Below are positions 1 to 11,347 of a DNA stretch of 64,000 bases, in pieces; position 1 is the first letter of the stretch; each line of letters starts with the position of its first letter. Under the pieces are notes generated by a model. It saw only the letters and a program-made list of their open reading frames with translations, searched no databases and was not told the DNA's origin. A program made the position numbers and the translations under genes. The stretch is from Hymenobacter qilianensis (GTDB lineage: Bacteria; Bacteroidota; Bacteroidia; Cytophagales; Hymenobacteraceae): assembly GCF_014489555.1 (NCBI RefSeq), contig NZ_CP060785.1, positions 62,001 to 126,000 of the forward strand, given 5' to 3'.

Positions 1-777
1 CTGGTGATCAGTGCCCAGCCACAGATCGCCGCGCCGGTCCAGGTGCAGGGCGCGGATGGGCGTAGCGGCCAGCGGGGTCGACTGCACGGGGAGCGCCGCT
101 TCCGTAGCGCGGATGACCTGCAACCCGGCATCCAGGGTGCCCACCCAGACCTTGCCCTCGGGGTCCACGGCCAACCCCGTCACGCGCGACAGGGACGCCC
201 GCCCGTTGACGCGGGGCGGCAGCTGTTGCAGCTGCCGCACCCGGCCCTGCCTATCGAAGGTGAGCAGGAAAACGCCTTCGTTAATGGTGCCCACCCATAG
301 CCGGCCCAGGCTGTCCGAGGCTAAAGCCGACACGTCGGACTGAGCCAGTTGCTGGGCTAGGGCCTGGTAGGCGGCAGGGACGTGGCGTTCGTCGAAGCTG
401 AAAAAGGTGTCGTGGGCCGCATCGTATAAACTCAGCCCTGCCCGTTCCGTCCCGACCCAAAGGCGCCCATCAACGCCCACGTAGACCACTTTAATACGGT
501 TGCCCGAAATGCCATTGCGGGGGTTCACGGGCAGGGAGTACTGCTTTAAGCTGTAGCCGTCGTAGCGGTCCAGGCCGCGATTCGTGCCCACCCAGATAAA
601 CCCCGCCCGGTCCTGAGTGACGGCCATGCCGTCACTGTGCGACAACCCCTGGTCCACGGTGAGGTGCTCAAACCTAAAGTCCCGGGGAGCTATATTTTGG
701 GCCGGACTGTACCCCGCTCGCAGTAGCCAGAGCAGAAGAACGGGAAGAATCCGCTGGAAAAGGAGAGGAGAGGGCAC
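1..777 (-). CDS. Hybrid two-component sensor, N-terminal propeller part (partial)
   Basis: The 3' part lies beyond the left edge. Translation of the minus strand gives an unbroken series of two-component propeller (Reg_prop) blades, with repeats such as FIWVGTNRGLDRYDG, LWVGTERAGLSLYD, LWVGTINEGVF, VWVGTLDAGLQVI and LWLGTDHQ. In this family the propellers form a periplasmic sensor ahead of a Y_Y_Y domain, a histidine kinase and often a receiver with an AraC-type DNA-binding domain. No ATG fits. A GTG at 777 gives a good signal peptide (PLLFQRILPVLLLWLL), so I chose that start; the frame stays open further upstream. It is divergent from the glycosidase operon, which suggests it senses a released oligosaccharide and controls that operon. 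The missing C-terminus prevents confirming the hybrid architecture. Confidence 0.85.
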   Translation of the reverse strand, partial: MPSPLLFQRILPVLLLWLLRAGYSPAQNIAPRDFRFEHLTVDQGLSHSDGMAVTQDRAGFIWVGTNRGLDRYDGYSLKQYSLPVNPRNGISGNRIKVVYVGVDGRLWVGTERAGLSLYDAAHDTFFSFDERHVPAAYQALAQQLAQSDVSALASDSLGRLWVGTINEGVFLLTFDRQGRVRQLQQLPPRVNGRASLSRVTGLAVDPEGKVWVGTLDAGLQVIRATEAALPVQSTPLAATPIRALHLDRRGDLWLGTDHQ

Positions 778-1077
778 GAGGAGAGGAGGGATTTCAGCGT
801 GGGTGGCGAAAGCCGAAGATAGGGGGAGCGCGGGAGGGTAGGCGCCCGCGTCTGCCCAGAAGCCGAATTTAACAATTGCTTTGCATTCAAAGCTTACGCC
901 GCGCCCGGTACGCCATCGTAACCATTTTGCCCCCCCTTTTCAACCAAAACGTCCCCGCAGGGCGGGGCGGGTGGTCAGTACTTTTAGATTCTCCAACGGG
1001 CCCAACGCCGCTCTACCATCCGCCCCCGGTCTCGGTCTGCTACCCGCTGGGCCTACTCCATTTCATCCTTGTTCGTC
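778..1077. promoter_or_regulatory. Divergent intergenic region with CTTTG/CAAAG inverted repeat
   Basis: This 300-base region separates the sensor from the first glycosidase and must hold both promoters. At 879-894 lies a perfect 6-bp inverted repeat, GCTTTG-catt-CAAAGC. A near copy (CTTTG-caatt-CAAAG) occurs at 33812-33826 in front of an unrelated ABC operon, so the motif may be the site of a regulator acting in both places. No convincing TAnnTTTG promoter was located. Confidence 0.4.
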
Positions 1078-2099
1078 ATGCGAAACTGTTTCCTCGCTTT
1101 CCTCCCCCTGGTCATCCTGCTAGCGGCTCCCGAAGCCCCGGCGCAGTCAGGCCCAGGAGAGGCCCCGCAGGAAAAGCCCCCACCCGGTACACTTCCTTTA
1201 GGCCGGGCGAGTTGTGGTACGACACGGACGGTAACCTCATCAATGCCCACGGCGGGGGCATCTTGCTGGTAGGCAACACCTACTATTGGTACGGGGAGAA
1301 GCGCGCGCAGCACCAGGAGGAGGGCGTGAACGTGTATTCCTCGCAGGATCTCTACAACTGGCAGTACGAAGGCGAAGCCCTCACCCCGTCTTCGGATCCG
1401 GCGCACGACCTTGCCTTGGGCTGTTTGATGGAGCGCCCCAAGGTTATCTACAACCAGCGCACGGGCAAGTATGTGATGTGGTTTCACCTGGAGCTAAAAG
1501 GCCAGGGCTACCAGGCGGCCCGAGCCGGCGTAGCCGTAGCGGACAAGCCCACCGGCCCGTTCCGTTATGTGAGCAGCTTTCGGCCCAATAACCATATGTC
1601 ACGTGACATGGGCCTGTACGTGGACGAGGATGGCGCGGCTTATCATATCTACTCCTCCCGCGAGAACTACGACCTGCGGCTAGCCCGCTTAGCGGACGAC
1701 TACCTGACCCCAACGACCCAGGATACGCTGCTCTTCGCCAGCCACCGGGAAGCCCCGGCGGTGTTCAAGAAAGACGGCAAATACTACCTTATCACTAGTG
1801 GTTGCACTGGCTGGGCCCTGAACGAGGCGTCGCTGCACGTAGCCAGTTCCCTGTTTGGTCCCTGGCAACTACTGGGTGACCCTATGACTGGCCCCCAGGC
1901 CAAGCTCACCTTCGGCGGGCAGTCCACCTTCGTGCTGCCGGTAGCGGGCCAGCGGGGGGCTTTTATGTTCATGGCCGACCGCTGGAACCCCAAGGATTTG
2001 AAAGACAGCCGTTACCTATGGCTGCCCGTGCAGTTTAAGAACAACCGGCCGAGCATCAGCTGGCTGGATCAGTGGAACCTGAGTTTTTTCAATCAATAA
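1078..2099 (+). CDS. GH43 glycoside hydrolase, exo-beta-1,3-galactanase type (frameshifted)
   Basis: The family removes galactose (or Gal-beta-1,6-Gal) from beta-1,3-galactan main chains. Diagnostic stretches are NAHGGGILLVGNTYYWYGEK, MERPKVIYNQRTGKYVMW, DMGLYVDEDGAAYHIYSS and EAPAVFKKDGKYYLITSG, the pattern of the GH43 subfamily 24/34 galactanase group. The ATG at 1078 opens a signal peptide (MRNCFLAFLPLVILLAAPEAPAQ), but the catalytic domain is in another frame. One missing C in the run at about 1177-1181 would join them and give roughly 340 residues, the usual length. It begins the operon and GH35 follows 12 bases after its stop. The assignment as galactanase rests on motif recognition only; the break could be a real mutation but looks like a base-calling error. 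Confidence 0.8.
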
Positions 2100-2111
2100 C
2101 AATACGTCACT

Positions 2112-3982
2112 ATGCGTAAGCACCTTTTGCGGGCTTTGCTAATGGGAGCGCTAACCCTAGCGGCAGCTTCCACTCATGCGCAAGCGCCTAAGCACACCTT
2201 CACGCTGGGCGACGAGAGCTTCCTGCTCGACGGCAAGCCGTTTCAGATGATTTCGGGCGAGCTGCATTACCCGCGCATTCCGCGGGAAGCGTGGCGCCAC
2301 CGCATCCGCATGGCCAAGGCCATGGGTCTGAATACCATTGGCACCTATGTCTTCTGGAACGCGCACGAACCGGAGCCCGGCAAGTACGATTTTGCCGGCA
2401 ACCACGACATTGCCGCCTTTGTGAAGATTGCCCAGGAGGAAGGCATGTGGGTGGTGCTGCGGCCCAGCCCCTACGTGTGCGCGGAGTGGGAATTTGGCGG
2501 CTACCCCTACTGGCTGCAGAAGGATAAAAGCCTGGTGGTCCGCAGCAAAGAACCCAAATATTTAGCTGCCTATGGTCGCTACCTGAAGGAAGTGGCCAAG
2601 CACCTGGCGCCCCTGCAAGTCAACCATGGTGGCCCCGTGCTGATGGTGCAGGTGGAGAATGAGTACGGGTTCTACGCCAGCGACAAGGACTATTTGGCCC
2701 TGAATCGCAAGATGTTCGAGCAGGCGGGCTTCGACGGCCTGCTGTACACTTGCGACCCGGCCGAGAAAGTAAAAGAAGGCCACCTGCCCGGTTTGCTGCC
2801 CGCCGTGAACGGGCTGGACAAGCCCGAGGCAGTGAAACAGCTCGTGCGCACCTACCACGGCGGGAAGGGCCCGTTCTATATTGCCGAGTGGTACCCGGCC
2901 TGGTTTGACTGGTGGGGCACGCCCCACCACACGGTGCCGGCCGAAAAATATGCCCCCCGCCTCGACTCGGTGCTGGCGGCGGGCATCTCCATTAATATGT
3001 ACATGTTTCACGGGGGCACCACCCGCGGGTTTATGAACGGGGCCAACTACAAGGGGGAGGGCACCCGCTTCGAGCCCCAAATCAGCAGCTACGACTACGA
3101 TGCGCCCCTGGATGAGGCCGGCAACGCCACGCCTAAGTTCCGGTCTTTTCGCAGCGTTATCGAAAAGCACCTGCCGAAGGGCACCACGCTGCCCCCGGTG
3201 CCCGCGGCCAAGCCCGCGATGCGGATTCCCACGATCAGCCTGACCAAGGTAACCACCCTGACGGCGGCGCTGCCCAAGCCCGTGGTCAGCCCCAAGCCGC
3301 AGACCTTCGAGGACCTGAATCAGGATTATGGCTTCGTGCTGTACCGCACCCTGGTGCCCGGCGGCCGCCAGGGCATCCTGAAAATCAAGGATCTGCGTGA
3401 CTACGGCGTCGTGCTCGTGAACGGGCGGCGCGTGGCTACCCTGGACCGCCGCCTGGAGCAGGACCAGGTGGAGTTAACGTTGCCCCCCGGCCGCGTCACG
3501 CTAGAAATTCTGGTCGAAAACCTGGGCCGCCTCAACTTCGGCCCTTCCTGAATCAGAACCGCAAGGGCATCACCGAGCAAGTCACCTTCGCGGGTACGGA
3601 GCTCACAGGCTGGCAGCACTTCCGTCTGCCCTTCGATGACATCTCCAACGTCGCAGAAGCCCCAGGGGCTAAGTCAGTTGCCCTGGGGAATGGACCCGTG
3701 CTGCGCCGCGGCTCCTTTACCCTGGACAAAACGGCCGACACCTACTTTGACATGCGTCAGTGGGGGAAGGGGTGCGTGTGGATCAATGGTCACCACCTGG
3801 GCCGCTACTGGGAAATTGGGCCCCAGCAAACCCTGTATGTACCCGCCGAATGGCTAAAGAAAGGCTCGAATGAGGTAGTCGTGCTGGAGCTCTTGAAGCC
3901 TCAGCAGGATAAGCTCACGGGGGTGGACAAGCCCATCCTCGACGTGGTCGGGACCCAGGGCGAGGCCCATAAAACCAACTAA
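2112..3982 (+). CDS. GH35 beta-galactosidase (frameshifted)
   Basis: A secreted family 35 beta-galactosidase of about 620 residues. A signal peptide (MRKHLLRALLMGALTLAAASTHAQ) is followed by the TIM barrel start (GELHYPRIPREAWRHRI, FWNAHEPEPGKYDF), the acid/base glutamate in QVENEYGFY and the nucleophile glutamate in IAEWYPAWFDWWG. The C-terminal beta domains contain NFGP-x-LNQNRKGITE and the jelly-roll residues WGKGCVWINGHHLGRYW. A stop at about 3549 interrupts the gene. Restoring one C in the CCC at 3542-3544 reads through into the second half without loss. It probably removes terminal galactose from side chains released by the neighbouring enzymes. DUF2264 follows after 7 bases, so they are surely co-transcribed. 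Confidence 0.9.
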
Positions 3983-3989
3983 CAGCAGT

Positions 3990-6097
3990 ATGCCCACTTC
4001 CCACCCCCTGCTACCCTCGTTCACTCCACCTGCTCTGCGCCGCACCATCCCGCGGCGGCTGGGGCTGCTGGCGGCCGGTCTGTTGGCGGCCAGCCTAACC
4101 CACGGCCAGCCGTCCCCGTCGGCTCCGCCCTTTAAGACCGCCGTCGCCCCGGCGTCCCTGAAGTTGCCACTTTTCGAAGTGAAGCAGCCGGACCGGCAGC
4201 GAAGCCCCTTTACGGGCATGACCCGCCAACATTGGCAGGACGCAGCCCAACACCTGCTTACTGGGGCCTTCAGCTACGTGCATCGCCTGGATGACCCCCT
4301 GCAGTTTCCCCAGCAGCCGGGCAAAAGCTACCCGCGCAACCTGGGCCAAGTGCCGACCGAGAAACTCGAAGGGTTATGCCGCACCCTCTTTATGGCCGCC
4401 CCGCTGCTGAAGGAAAACCCGGCGCTGGAATTGAACGGCATTCCAGTGGCTGAGTACTACCGCCACCAATTGGGTCGCTTGGCGGACCCCGCCAGCGACA
4501 CCTACATCAAGCCCCGGGCGAAAGACGGGGGCCCCAGTCAAAATCTGGTGGAGTTCGGCGGCTTGGCCGTAGCCTTGTTTGCCGCCCCCGAGCTGTTGTG
4601 GGACCCCTTGCCCGAAACGACGAAAAAGGCCCTGGCGGCAACCATGCTCAGCTACGGCGACGGGCCCACCGTCCCGCAAAACTGGCGGTATTTCAACATC
4701 TTCATCCTGAGCTTTTTTAAAAGCCGGGGCTACGCGGTCAACGAAAAGCTGCTGGAAGAATACCTGCACAAGCAGCTGACCCACTATAAAGGCGAAGGCT
4801 GGTACGACGACGCGCCGTCCTTCGACTATTACAGCATGTGGGCGTTCCAGATGTACGGCTGCCTCTGGGCATTGTACTACGGGCAGCAGCACTACCCCGC
4901 GGTAGCCGCGCAGCTGGCGGCAAATTTTGCCCCCCTGAAGGAAAACTACCCCTATATGTTTGGGCGGGACGGGCACATGATCATGTGGGGCCGTAGCATC
5001 AGCTACCGCTTCGGGGCGGTGGTGCCATTTCCGCTCATGGGGCTCAACCCGACCCAAGCACTAACTTTGGCTGGATGCGGCGCATCGCGTCGGGCGCGCT
5101 GTTGCAGTTTTTAGAAAACCCTGATTTTTTACAGGATAACGTTCCTACCCTCGGCTTTTACGGCGCCTTTGAGCCGGCCGTGCAGCCCTACAGCTGCCGG
5201 GGCAGCGTGTTCTGGATGGGCAAGGCCTTCCTCGGCCTGCTGGTGCCGGCGGATAGTCCCTTCTGGACGGCTACTGAAAATGAGGGGCCTTGGGGCAAGG
5301 AGCTGACAAAAGGCACGGCGCGGAGCAAGTTCGAGTCCGGACCCAACATGCTCATTACGGACTACCCCAATAGCGGCGCGGCCGAAATCCGGACGACCCC
5401 GCATCAGCGCAGCACGGACCCCTATCGGGGCGATGAGAACTATAACCGTCTGAGCTACAACAGCGCCTTTCCGTGGCAAGCGGATGGCCCGGACGGCGAG
5501 GTGGCCATGAACTACGTGTTCAAGAACAAGGACAACAAGTGGGAGCCCCTGCGCCTCTATACCTTCAATAAATACGAGGACGGGGTGTATTACCGCACGG
5601 CCGAGCTGGAAACCAACCCCAACATCAAGCTCCGCTTGGCCGACCTGCCCCTGCCCAATGGTATCCTGCGGATTGATCAGAATGTGAGTACCGAGCCCGT
5701 GGCCGCGCGCCTGGGCCACTACGCCCTGCCCAACCTGACGGGCACGATAAAACGCACAACCCGGAAGGTAAAAGGCCACCCCGTGCAGCTTATCGACAAC
5801 GGAACCCATCAGCTCGCCTTGGTAACGCTCAGCGGCTGGGACAAGGTGGAAACGCTTGACACCAAGGGCTTGAACCCTGTGAAGCCGGAAAGCACTATCC
5901 TAAACGTGGCGGCCACGATGGTGCCGGCGCCCACTAAGCCCACCGTGTACGCCACGCTGATGCTCTGGAAAAAATCTGGAGAACCCTGGAAAAACGAGGA
6001 ACTGCTGCCGGTCAAGAAAATAACGTACTCCGATCCGGGCAACGGCCCAGTAGTTCTTTTCACGGACGGCACCAGAAAACAACTAAAATTCAATTAA
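3990..6097 (+). CDS. DUF2264 domain protein, possible GH154-type beta-glucuronidase (frameshifted)
   Basis: About 700 residues with a Tat-like or Sec signal region (PRRLGLLAAGLLAASLTHGQ). The body matches the DUF2264 family by its landmarks (QNLVEFGGLAVALFAAPELL, GDGPTVPQNWRYFNIFILSF, GWYDDAPSFDYYSMWAFQMY, GRDGHMIMWGRSISYRFG, FGWMRRIASGALLQFL). The family folds as an (alpha/alpha)6 barrel. As I recall, CAZy family GH154, founded on a Bacteroides beta-glucuronidase active on arabinogalactan protein, belongs here. The frame changes near 5053-5055 (CCC) and one added C restores continuity. The gene sits tightly behind GH35 in the operon, which fits removal of a glucuronic acid side group. Function is inferred from family and context; family membership is the firmer claim. 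Confidence 0.75.
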
Positions 6098-6317
6098 GCA
6101 GCTTCCCCCAATAGGTAGCTGACGGCAACGCAACGGGCGGTACCAACCGGAGCAGGGCAGGGTCGCGTTTCTCCTTCGTGGTGGGAGGGGAGTAGGACGT
6201 GATTATAAGACTTTGCTCCTTTGCTTCCTAGGAAGAAGTGGCCAGACAGGCGTGGGAACCTGATTGGGGCACTGGGTGGTGCCGCTCGTTCATTGTCCTT
6301 ACCCCAACCATACGACT

Positions 6318-8459
6318 ATGCGAAATCTTGCTCTGCTGTTGCTCTCTTCCTGGCTGGCCGCCTCGACTGTAGTAGGCCAAGCGCAAACAAAAGAGAAGTA
6401 CAGTGCCTACCTGTTTGCGTACTTCACCGGCAACGAGAAGCAAGAGGAAGCCATCCGGTTTGCCCTCAGCAAAGACGGCTATCAGTACACGGCGCTAAAT
6501 GGCAACCAGCCCATTATCAGCTCGGCCGCCATCAGCGAAACGGACGGCGTGCGCGACCCCCATATTCTGCGCGGGGCCGACGGCAAAACCTTCTACATGG
6601 TCGCCACGGATATGGTGTCGGCCAACGGCTGGAGTTCCAACCGGGGCATGGTGCTATTGCGCTCCACCGACCTCATCACCTGGACGTCCAGTGCCATCAA
6701 CTTTCAGAAGCGCTATCCCGGCCAGGAAAACCTGCAACGGGTGTGGGCGCCGCAAACGATTTATGACGCCCAAGCCGGCAAGTACCTGGTGTACTTCTCG
6801 TTGAAGCACGGCAACGACCCGGATAAAATATACTACGCCTACGCCAATAAAGACTTTACCGACCTGGAAGGGGAGCCCAGGCAGCTGTTTTTCAGCCCCA
6901 CCAACGGCTCGTGCATCGACGGCGACATCGTGGCGAAAGACGGCAAGTTTTACCTGTTCTTCAAAACCGAAGGCCAGGGCAACGGCATTAAAATCGCCGT
7001 GTCGGACAAGCTAACAGAAGGCTACGTGCTGCGCGACCCGTACGTGCAGCAAACCACGGACCCGGTGGAAGGGGCGGGCACGTTCAAGCTCAACAACTCC
7101 CACGACTACATCCTGATGTACGACGTGTACACGAAGGGCAAATACCAGTTCACGCGCACCCGCGACCTGCAAAACTTTGCAGTGGTGGATAGTGAGGTAA
7201 GCATGAATTTTCATCCCCGGCACGGCACCGTGCTGCCCATCACGGCCGCCGAAGCCAGCCGCCTAGCTACCCGCTGGCTCCGCCCCGCCGACGCGCTGCT
7301 GACAGCCCAGAATCCCGCTATCCGCCAGAATAATACTGTGGTGGACAGCGTCGCCGGCAACGCGGCCTTCCTGGTGCTGCCAGGCACCAATGTTCAGTCC
7401 TTCAACCCCCAGTTTCCTGACCTGGGGCTGAACGTAATGCCAAGCGGTCCGCAGGATTTCACGAAAGGTCCCGTGACCTATACAGTAGGGCAGGGCGCGG
7501 CCAAGCAATGCTATAAGGTCAGCGTAACGGAAACCCACAACCCGGCCCTGAACGGCTACTATGCCGACCCGGCGATACTGTACGCCGAGAAAACCGGCAA
7601 ATTTTATATCTACCCCACCAGCGACGGATTCACGGGCTGGTCTGGCACCTACTTCAAGGCGTTTTCGTCAGCTGATTTAGTGAGCTGGAAGGATGAAGGC
7701 GTGATTCTGGATTTGCCGCGCGATGTGAAATGGTCGCAGAAGAGTGCCTGGGCACCCAGCATTATCGAGCAGAAAACACCCACCGGCTACCGCTACGCCT
7801 ACTACTTCTGCGCGGGGGGCAAAATTGGAGTGGCGCTGTCAGATAGCCCCACGGGCCCGTTCAAAGACACCGGCAAGCCCCTGCTCGATAAGCTGCCCGA
7901 GGGCGTGAAAGGCGGTCAGCAAATTGACCCGGCCGCATTCCGTGACCCCAAAACCGACAAGCTCTACCTGTACTGGGGCAACGGCTACATGGCCGGGGCC
8001 GAGCTCAGCAACGACTTGGTGTCGTTGAAGCCCGGCACCACGCAGGTGATGACGCCCGACGCTACCTTCCGGGAGGGCGCCCACGTGCTGTATCGCAACG
8101 GCACCTATTACTTTATGTGGAGCGAGAACGACACCCGCGACGCCGATTATCGGGTGCGCTACGGCACCTCGGCCACGCCCCTGGGCAAGATTACGGTGCC
8201 GGCCAACAACCTGGTTGTCAGCAAAGACCCTTCGATGGGAATCTACGGCACGGGTCACAACTCCACCATTCAGGTGCCGGGCCGTGACGAGTGGTACCTG
8301 GTGTACCACCGCTTCACCTATCCGAAAGGTATTACGATGGGTAAGGCCGCCGGCTACCACCGCGAAGTGTGCCTTGATAAGCTGGAATTCAACGCCGACG
8401 GCAGCATCAAACCCGTGGTGCCCACCCACGCCGGCATCAAGCCCGTGAAGGTGAAATAG
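6318..8459 (+). CDS. Double-domain GH43 glycoside hydrolase
   Basis: An intact gene of 713 residues with signal peptide MRNLALLLLSSWLAASTVVGQAQ. It carries two GH43 five-bladed propellers in tandem. The first has VRDPHILRGADGKTFYMVAT, VWAPQTIYDAQAGKYLVYFS and VEGAGTFKL (candidate base, modulator and acid). The second, from about residue 430, has YYADPAILYAEKTGKFYIY, SAWAPSIIEQ, IDPAAFRDPKTDKLYLYWG and FREGAHVLYRNGTYYFMWSE. Both keep the catalytic Asp/Asp/Glu positions by eye, so both may be active. GH43 enzymes commonly act as alpha-L-arabinofuranosidases or beta-xylosidases; arabinofuranosidase suits an arabinogalactan locus. An unusual 220-base gap precedes it, so it may start a second transcript. 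A start at 6264 is possible but would put 18 residues ahead of a clean signal peptide. Confidence 0.85.
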   Translation: MRNLALLLLSSWLAASTVVGQAQTKEKYSAYLFAYFTGNEKQEEAIRFALSKDGYQYTALNGNQPIISSAAISETDGVRDPHILRGADGKTFYMVATDMVSANGWSSNRGMVLLRSTDLITWTSSAINFQKRYPGQENLQRVWAPQTIYDAQAGKYLVYFSLKHGNDPDKIYYAYANKDFTDLEGEPRQLFFSPTNGSCIDGDIVAKDGKFYLFFKTEGQGNGIKIAVSDKLTEGYVLRDPYVQQTTDPVEGAGTFKLNNSHDYILMYDVYTKGKYQFTRTRDLQNFAVVDSEVSMNFHPRHGTVLPITAAEASRLATRWLRPADALLTAQNPAIRQNNTVVDSVAGNAAFLVLPGTNVQSFNPQFPDLGLNVMPSGPQDFTKGPVTYTVGQGAAKQCYKVSVTETHNPALNGYYADPAILYAEKTGKFYIYPTSDGFTGWSGTYFKAFSSADLVSWKDEGVILDLPRDVKWSQKSAWAPSIIEQKTPTGYRYAYYFCAGGKIGVALSDSPTGPFKDTGKPLLDKLPEGVKGGQQIDPAAFRDPKTDKLYLYWGNGYMAGAELSNDLVSLKPGTTQVMTPDATFREGAHVLYRNGTYYFMWSENDTRDADYRVRYGTSATPLGKITVPANNLVVSKDPSMGIYGTGHNSTIQVPGRDEWYLVYHRFTYPKGITMGKAAGYHREVCLDKLEFNADGSIKPVVPTHAGIKPVKVK

Positions 8460-8614
8460 CCTTTTTCGACAAGTACTTTTTTAACTACACTAAAAATCGT
8501 CTTGGCAGCGCTCCTATCCTTGGGTCTTGGTCGAGCCACCGCTTGGGGCCTGGGATGCACCGATTATGGTGGAAAAATAGCAAGGAGCCAATGGTGCCAA
8601 CCCACTGGATACGT

Positions 8615-9615
8615 ATGAAAACGACGTGGTTAGCCTTATTTATCTGCCTGCTGCTAGTGATAGCCAGCAAAGCGCAGGACGTGAAACTACCAGCCGTCCG
8701 AAGAAACGTTCTGCTTGACTCGATTGGATTGAGCGACCCCTTTATCCTGGCCGATCAGAGGACCCACCAGTATTACATGACCGGCACGGGCGGTCTGCTC
8801 TGGAAGAGCAAAGACCTGAAGCGCTGGGATGGTCCCTACCCCGTGGCCCAGCCCGACCCTGCTTCCTGGATGGGGCCCAGGCCGATGATCTGGGCGGCCG
8901 AAATTCATCCTTACCAGGGCAAGTACTATTACTTCGCCACCTTCACCAACCCAGCGGTCAAGATTGATACCGTGCAGGGCAATGCCATTGAGCGCCGGGC
9001 CTGCCACGTGCTGGTCAGCAACCAACCGGACGGTCCCTACGTGCCCCTGCAGGAGGCCACTTACTTACCCGCTAACAAGCCTACCCTTAATGGCACCCTG
9101 TGGGTAGATAAGGACCGCAAACCCTACCTGGTGTACTGCTACGAGTGGTTGCAGAACCTGAACGGCACCATTGAAAAGATTGAGTTGAAGCCTGATTTGA
9201 GTGGTACGGTAGGAGAGAGCAAGCTGCTCTTTCGCGCCAGCGACTCACCCTGGAGCCGGGAGAACCCGCGTACTGGCCCCCGCGCCCCAACAAAGTAACC
9301 GATGGACCTTACTTGTTTCAAACCAAAACCGGCCGCCTGGGTATGATCTGGACTAGCTGGGTGTACGACGTGTACACGCAAGGCGTGGCGTATTCGACTG
9401 GCGGTACTCTCGATGGCCCCTGGGTGCAGGAAAAAGTGCCCATCACCCCGCCCAACTACGGACACGGGATGCTGTTCCGTACGCTAAATGGTCAGCTCCT
9501 GATGGCGGCGCACAGCCACAAAGACATTAATGGAGAGTACCGTCGCATTCCGCACCTGTTTGAAGTCGATGTCGCGGGCAATAAGCTGGTCGTAGGCAAG
9601 CCCCACCGGCCCTGA
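8615..9615 (+). CDS. GH43-like glycoside hydrolase (frameshifted)
   Basis: A secreted single-domain family 43 protein of about 333 residues. The ATG at 8615 gives the signal peptide MKTTWLALFICLLLVIASKAQ. Landmarks are GLSDPFILADQRTHQYYMTG (propeller blade 1, catalytic Asp), IWAAEIHPYQGKYYYFATF, GTLWVDKDRKPYLVYCYEW (modulator Asp) and GRLGMIWTSW. The frame breaks at about 9258-9260, where one missing G explains the stop at 9298; the corrected reading is SRGEPAYWPPRPNKVTDGPY, continuing to 9615. The exact subfamily is not recognised. It lies between two other secreted carbohydrate enzymes on the same strand, so an exo-acting arabinosidase or xylosidase role is likely. Confidence 0.8.
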
Positions 9616-9754
9616 GGCTATACCAAGGAAGTTGATTTACCTGAAGAGCCGTTTGGTTCCTCCTTACTTATTGAAAAAGAGGGCCGGGGGTAGACGAAAC
9701 GTCAGCCCTACCTACCGAGTCAAGAAAAAGCGACTATACCTAGCCTTTCACTAC

Positions 9755-10919
9755 ATGAACCGTATTCCTACCTACCTGCTCGGCGCAAGTTTGCTGCTGG
9801 GGCTGCCCACCGGCTGCACGACCGCTAAAACCACCTCGACGGCGCACGTTCAGCCTCAGCAAGCAGCGGTACTGGCGCTTATCACCAAAGTCAACGACCA
9901 CTGGCAGGCCACGCATCCGCCCCAGGTGTGGTCGTTCTGGGACGCGGCCGCCTACCAAACGGGCAACATGGCCGCGTACGCCGTCACCAAAAACGAAAAG
10001 TACCGCCAGTACGCTGAGGCCTGGGCCGAGCACAACCAGTGGAAGGGCGCTACCTCGGATGACCGCGCCACCTGGCAATATAAGTACGGCGAAACGGCGG
10101 ACCACGTGCTGTTTGGCGACTGGCAGATCTGCTTTCAGACTTACATCGACCTGTATAACCTCAAGCCCGAACCCCAGCGCATTGCCCGCGCCCGGGAGGT
10201 GATGGAGTACCAGATGAGCACTCCTCAATCCGACTACTGGTGGTGGGCCGATGGCCTCTACATGGTCATGCCGGTGATGACCAAGCTCTACAAGGTGACC
10301 AACAACCCGCAGTATCTGGAAAAGTTACACGAATACTTCAGCTACGCTAATAGCATCATGTACGACGCCGAAACGGGCCTCTACTACCGCGATGCTAAGT
10401 ACGTGTATCCCCAGCATAAGTCGGCGAACGGCAAAAAGGACTTCTGGGCCCGCGGCGACGGCTGGGTGCTGGCGGGCCTGGCGAAGGTGCTTCAGGACTT
10501 GCCCACGGGCGACCCGCACCGGGCCGAGTACCTCAGCAAGTATCGCGGCCTGGCCGCGGCTATCAAACAGGCCCAGCAACCGGAAGGTTACTGGACGCGC
10601 AGCCTGCTGGACCCCGCGCACGCCCCGGCCCGAAACCAGTGGCACAGCTTTCTACACCTACGGCCTGCTCTGGGGCATCAACCATGGCGTGCTGGATCAA
10701 CAGGAATACCTGCCCACCGTGCAGCGCGCCTGGCAGTACCTGACGACCACGGCGCTACAGCCCGACGGCACAGTGGGCTACGTGCAGCCCATCGGCGAGA
10801 AAGCCATTCCCGGCCAAATAGTGAATCAGAACTCGACTACCAACTTCGGGGTGGGGGCCTTTTTGCTGGCTGCCAGTGAGATGTACCGCTATTTGGACAA
10901 GAGACCAGCAGGGCATTAA
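9755..10919 (+). CDS. GH105 unsaturated uronyl hydrolase, lipoprotein (frameshifted)
   Basis: Family 105 enzymes hydrolyse the 4,5-unsaturated uronic acid left at the non-reducing end by polysaccharide lyases. The ATG at 9755 opens a lipoprotein signal ending in the lipobox LPTGC, so the protein is probably membrane anchored. Landmarks are DYWWWADGLYMVMPVMTKLY, DFWARGDGWVLAGLAKVLQD, ETSGTAFYTYGLLWGINHGV and NFGVGAFLLAASEMYRY, in (alpha/alpha)6 barrel order. The frame changes near 10623-10632. Here two missing bases in the CCC run, or one extra base, are needed, unlike the usual single loss. The presence of GH105 implies a lyase in the pathway; the only candidate in the window is the propeller domain of the fusion at 14851. 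Confidence 0.85.
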
Positions 10920-10945
10920 AAACAAGCAGCCAAGGAAAGAGCCCC

Positions 10946-11347
10946 ATGAAACGCGCCGGCAAAATAATAGCCTTCGTTGTAGCCAGCTTGTTAGTAGCGG
11001 TTCTTATAGCGGTATGCCTCAACGGGCGGGTGGGCTTAGGAGAATTTTTGTATGGCTTTTTCATGATACGGTTTTATGGGTGGTTCGGCTACCTCCCGTT
11101 TGTAGCATTATACCACTGGCCAAGCACCCGCTGCTGCAGCTGGCAAGCAGATGTCGGTAGGGGAGTGGTGCTAGCCACGGGCCTGCTTGGCTTGGGAATA
11201 GTGCCCCAACTTGTCTTCGGCGGCAGCGATGCCGATGACATCCTCCTAAGTATCGGCCTTGCCGGGGCGGGGGGCGTGTACGGGGGCTTTATCACCAGTG
11301 AATTAATCCCCACTCAGTTAGCGGTGTTTACCCGTCCGGCGAAATGA
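10946..11347 (+). CDS. Small multi-pass membrane protein, unknown
   Basis: 133 residues, not recognised. It starts with a basic segment and a strong helix (MKRAGKIIAFVVASLLVAVLIAVC), followed by hydrophobic stretches LYGFFMIRFYGWFGYLPFVALY, VVLATGLLGLGIVPQLVF and LLSIGLAGAGGVYGGF, so probably four membrane segments. It lies 26 bases after the GH105 gene on the same strand and may be its operon partner, or an unrelated insertion. Charged residues DADD sit between helices 3 and 4. No transporter or enzyme motif is visible and no function is proposed. Confidence 0.6.
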   Translation: MKRAGKIIAFVVASLLVAVLIAVCLNGRVGLGEFLYGFFMIRFYGWFGYLPFVALYHWPSTRCCSWQADVGRGVVLATGLLGLGIVPQLVFGGSDADDILLSIGLAGAGGVYGGFITSELIPTQLAVFTRPAK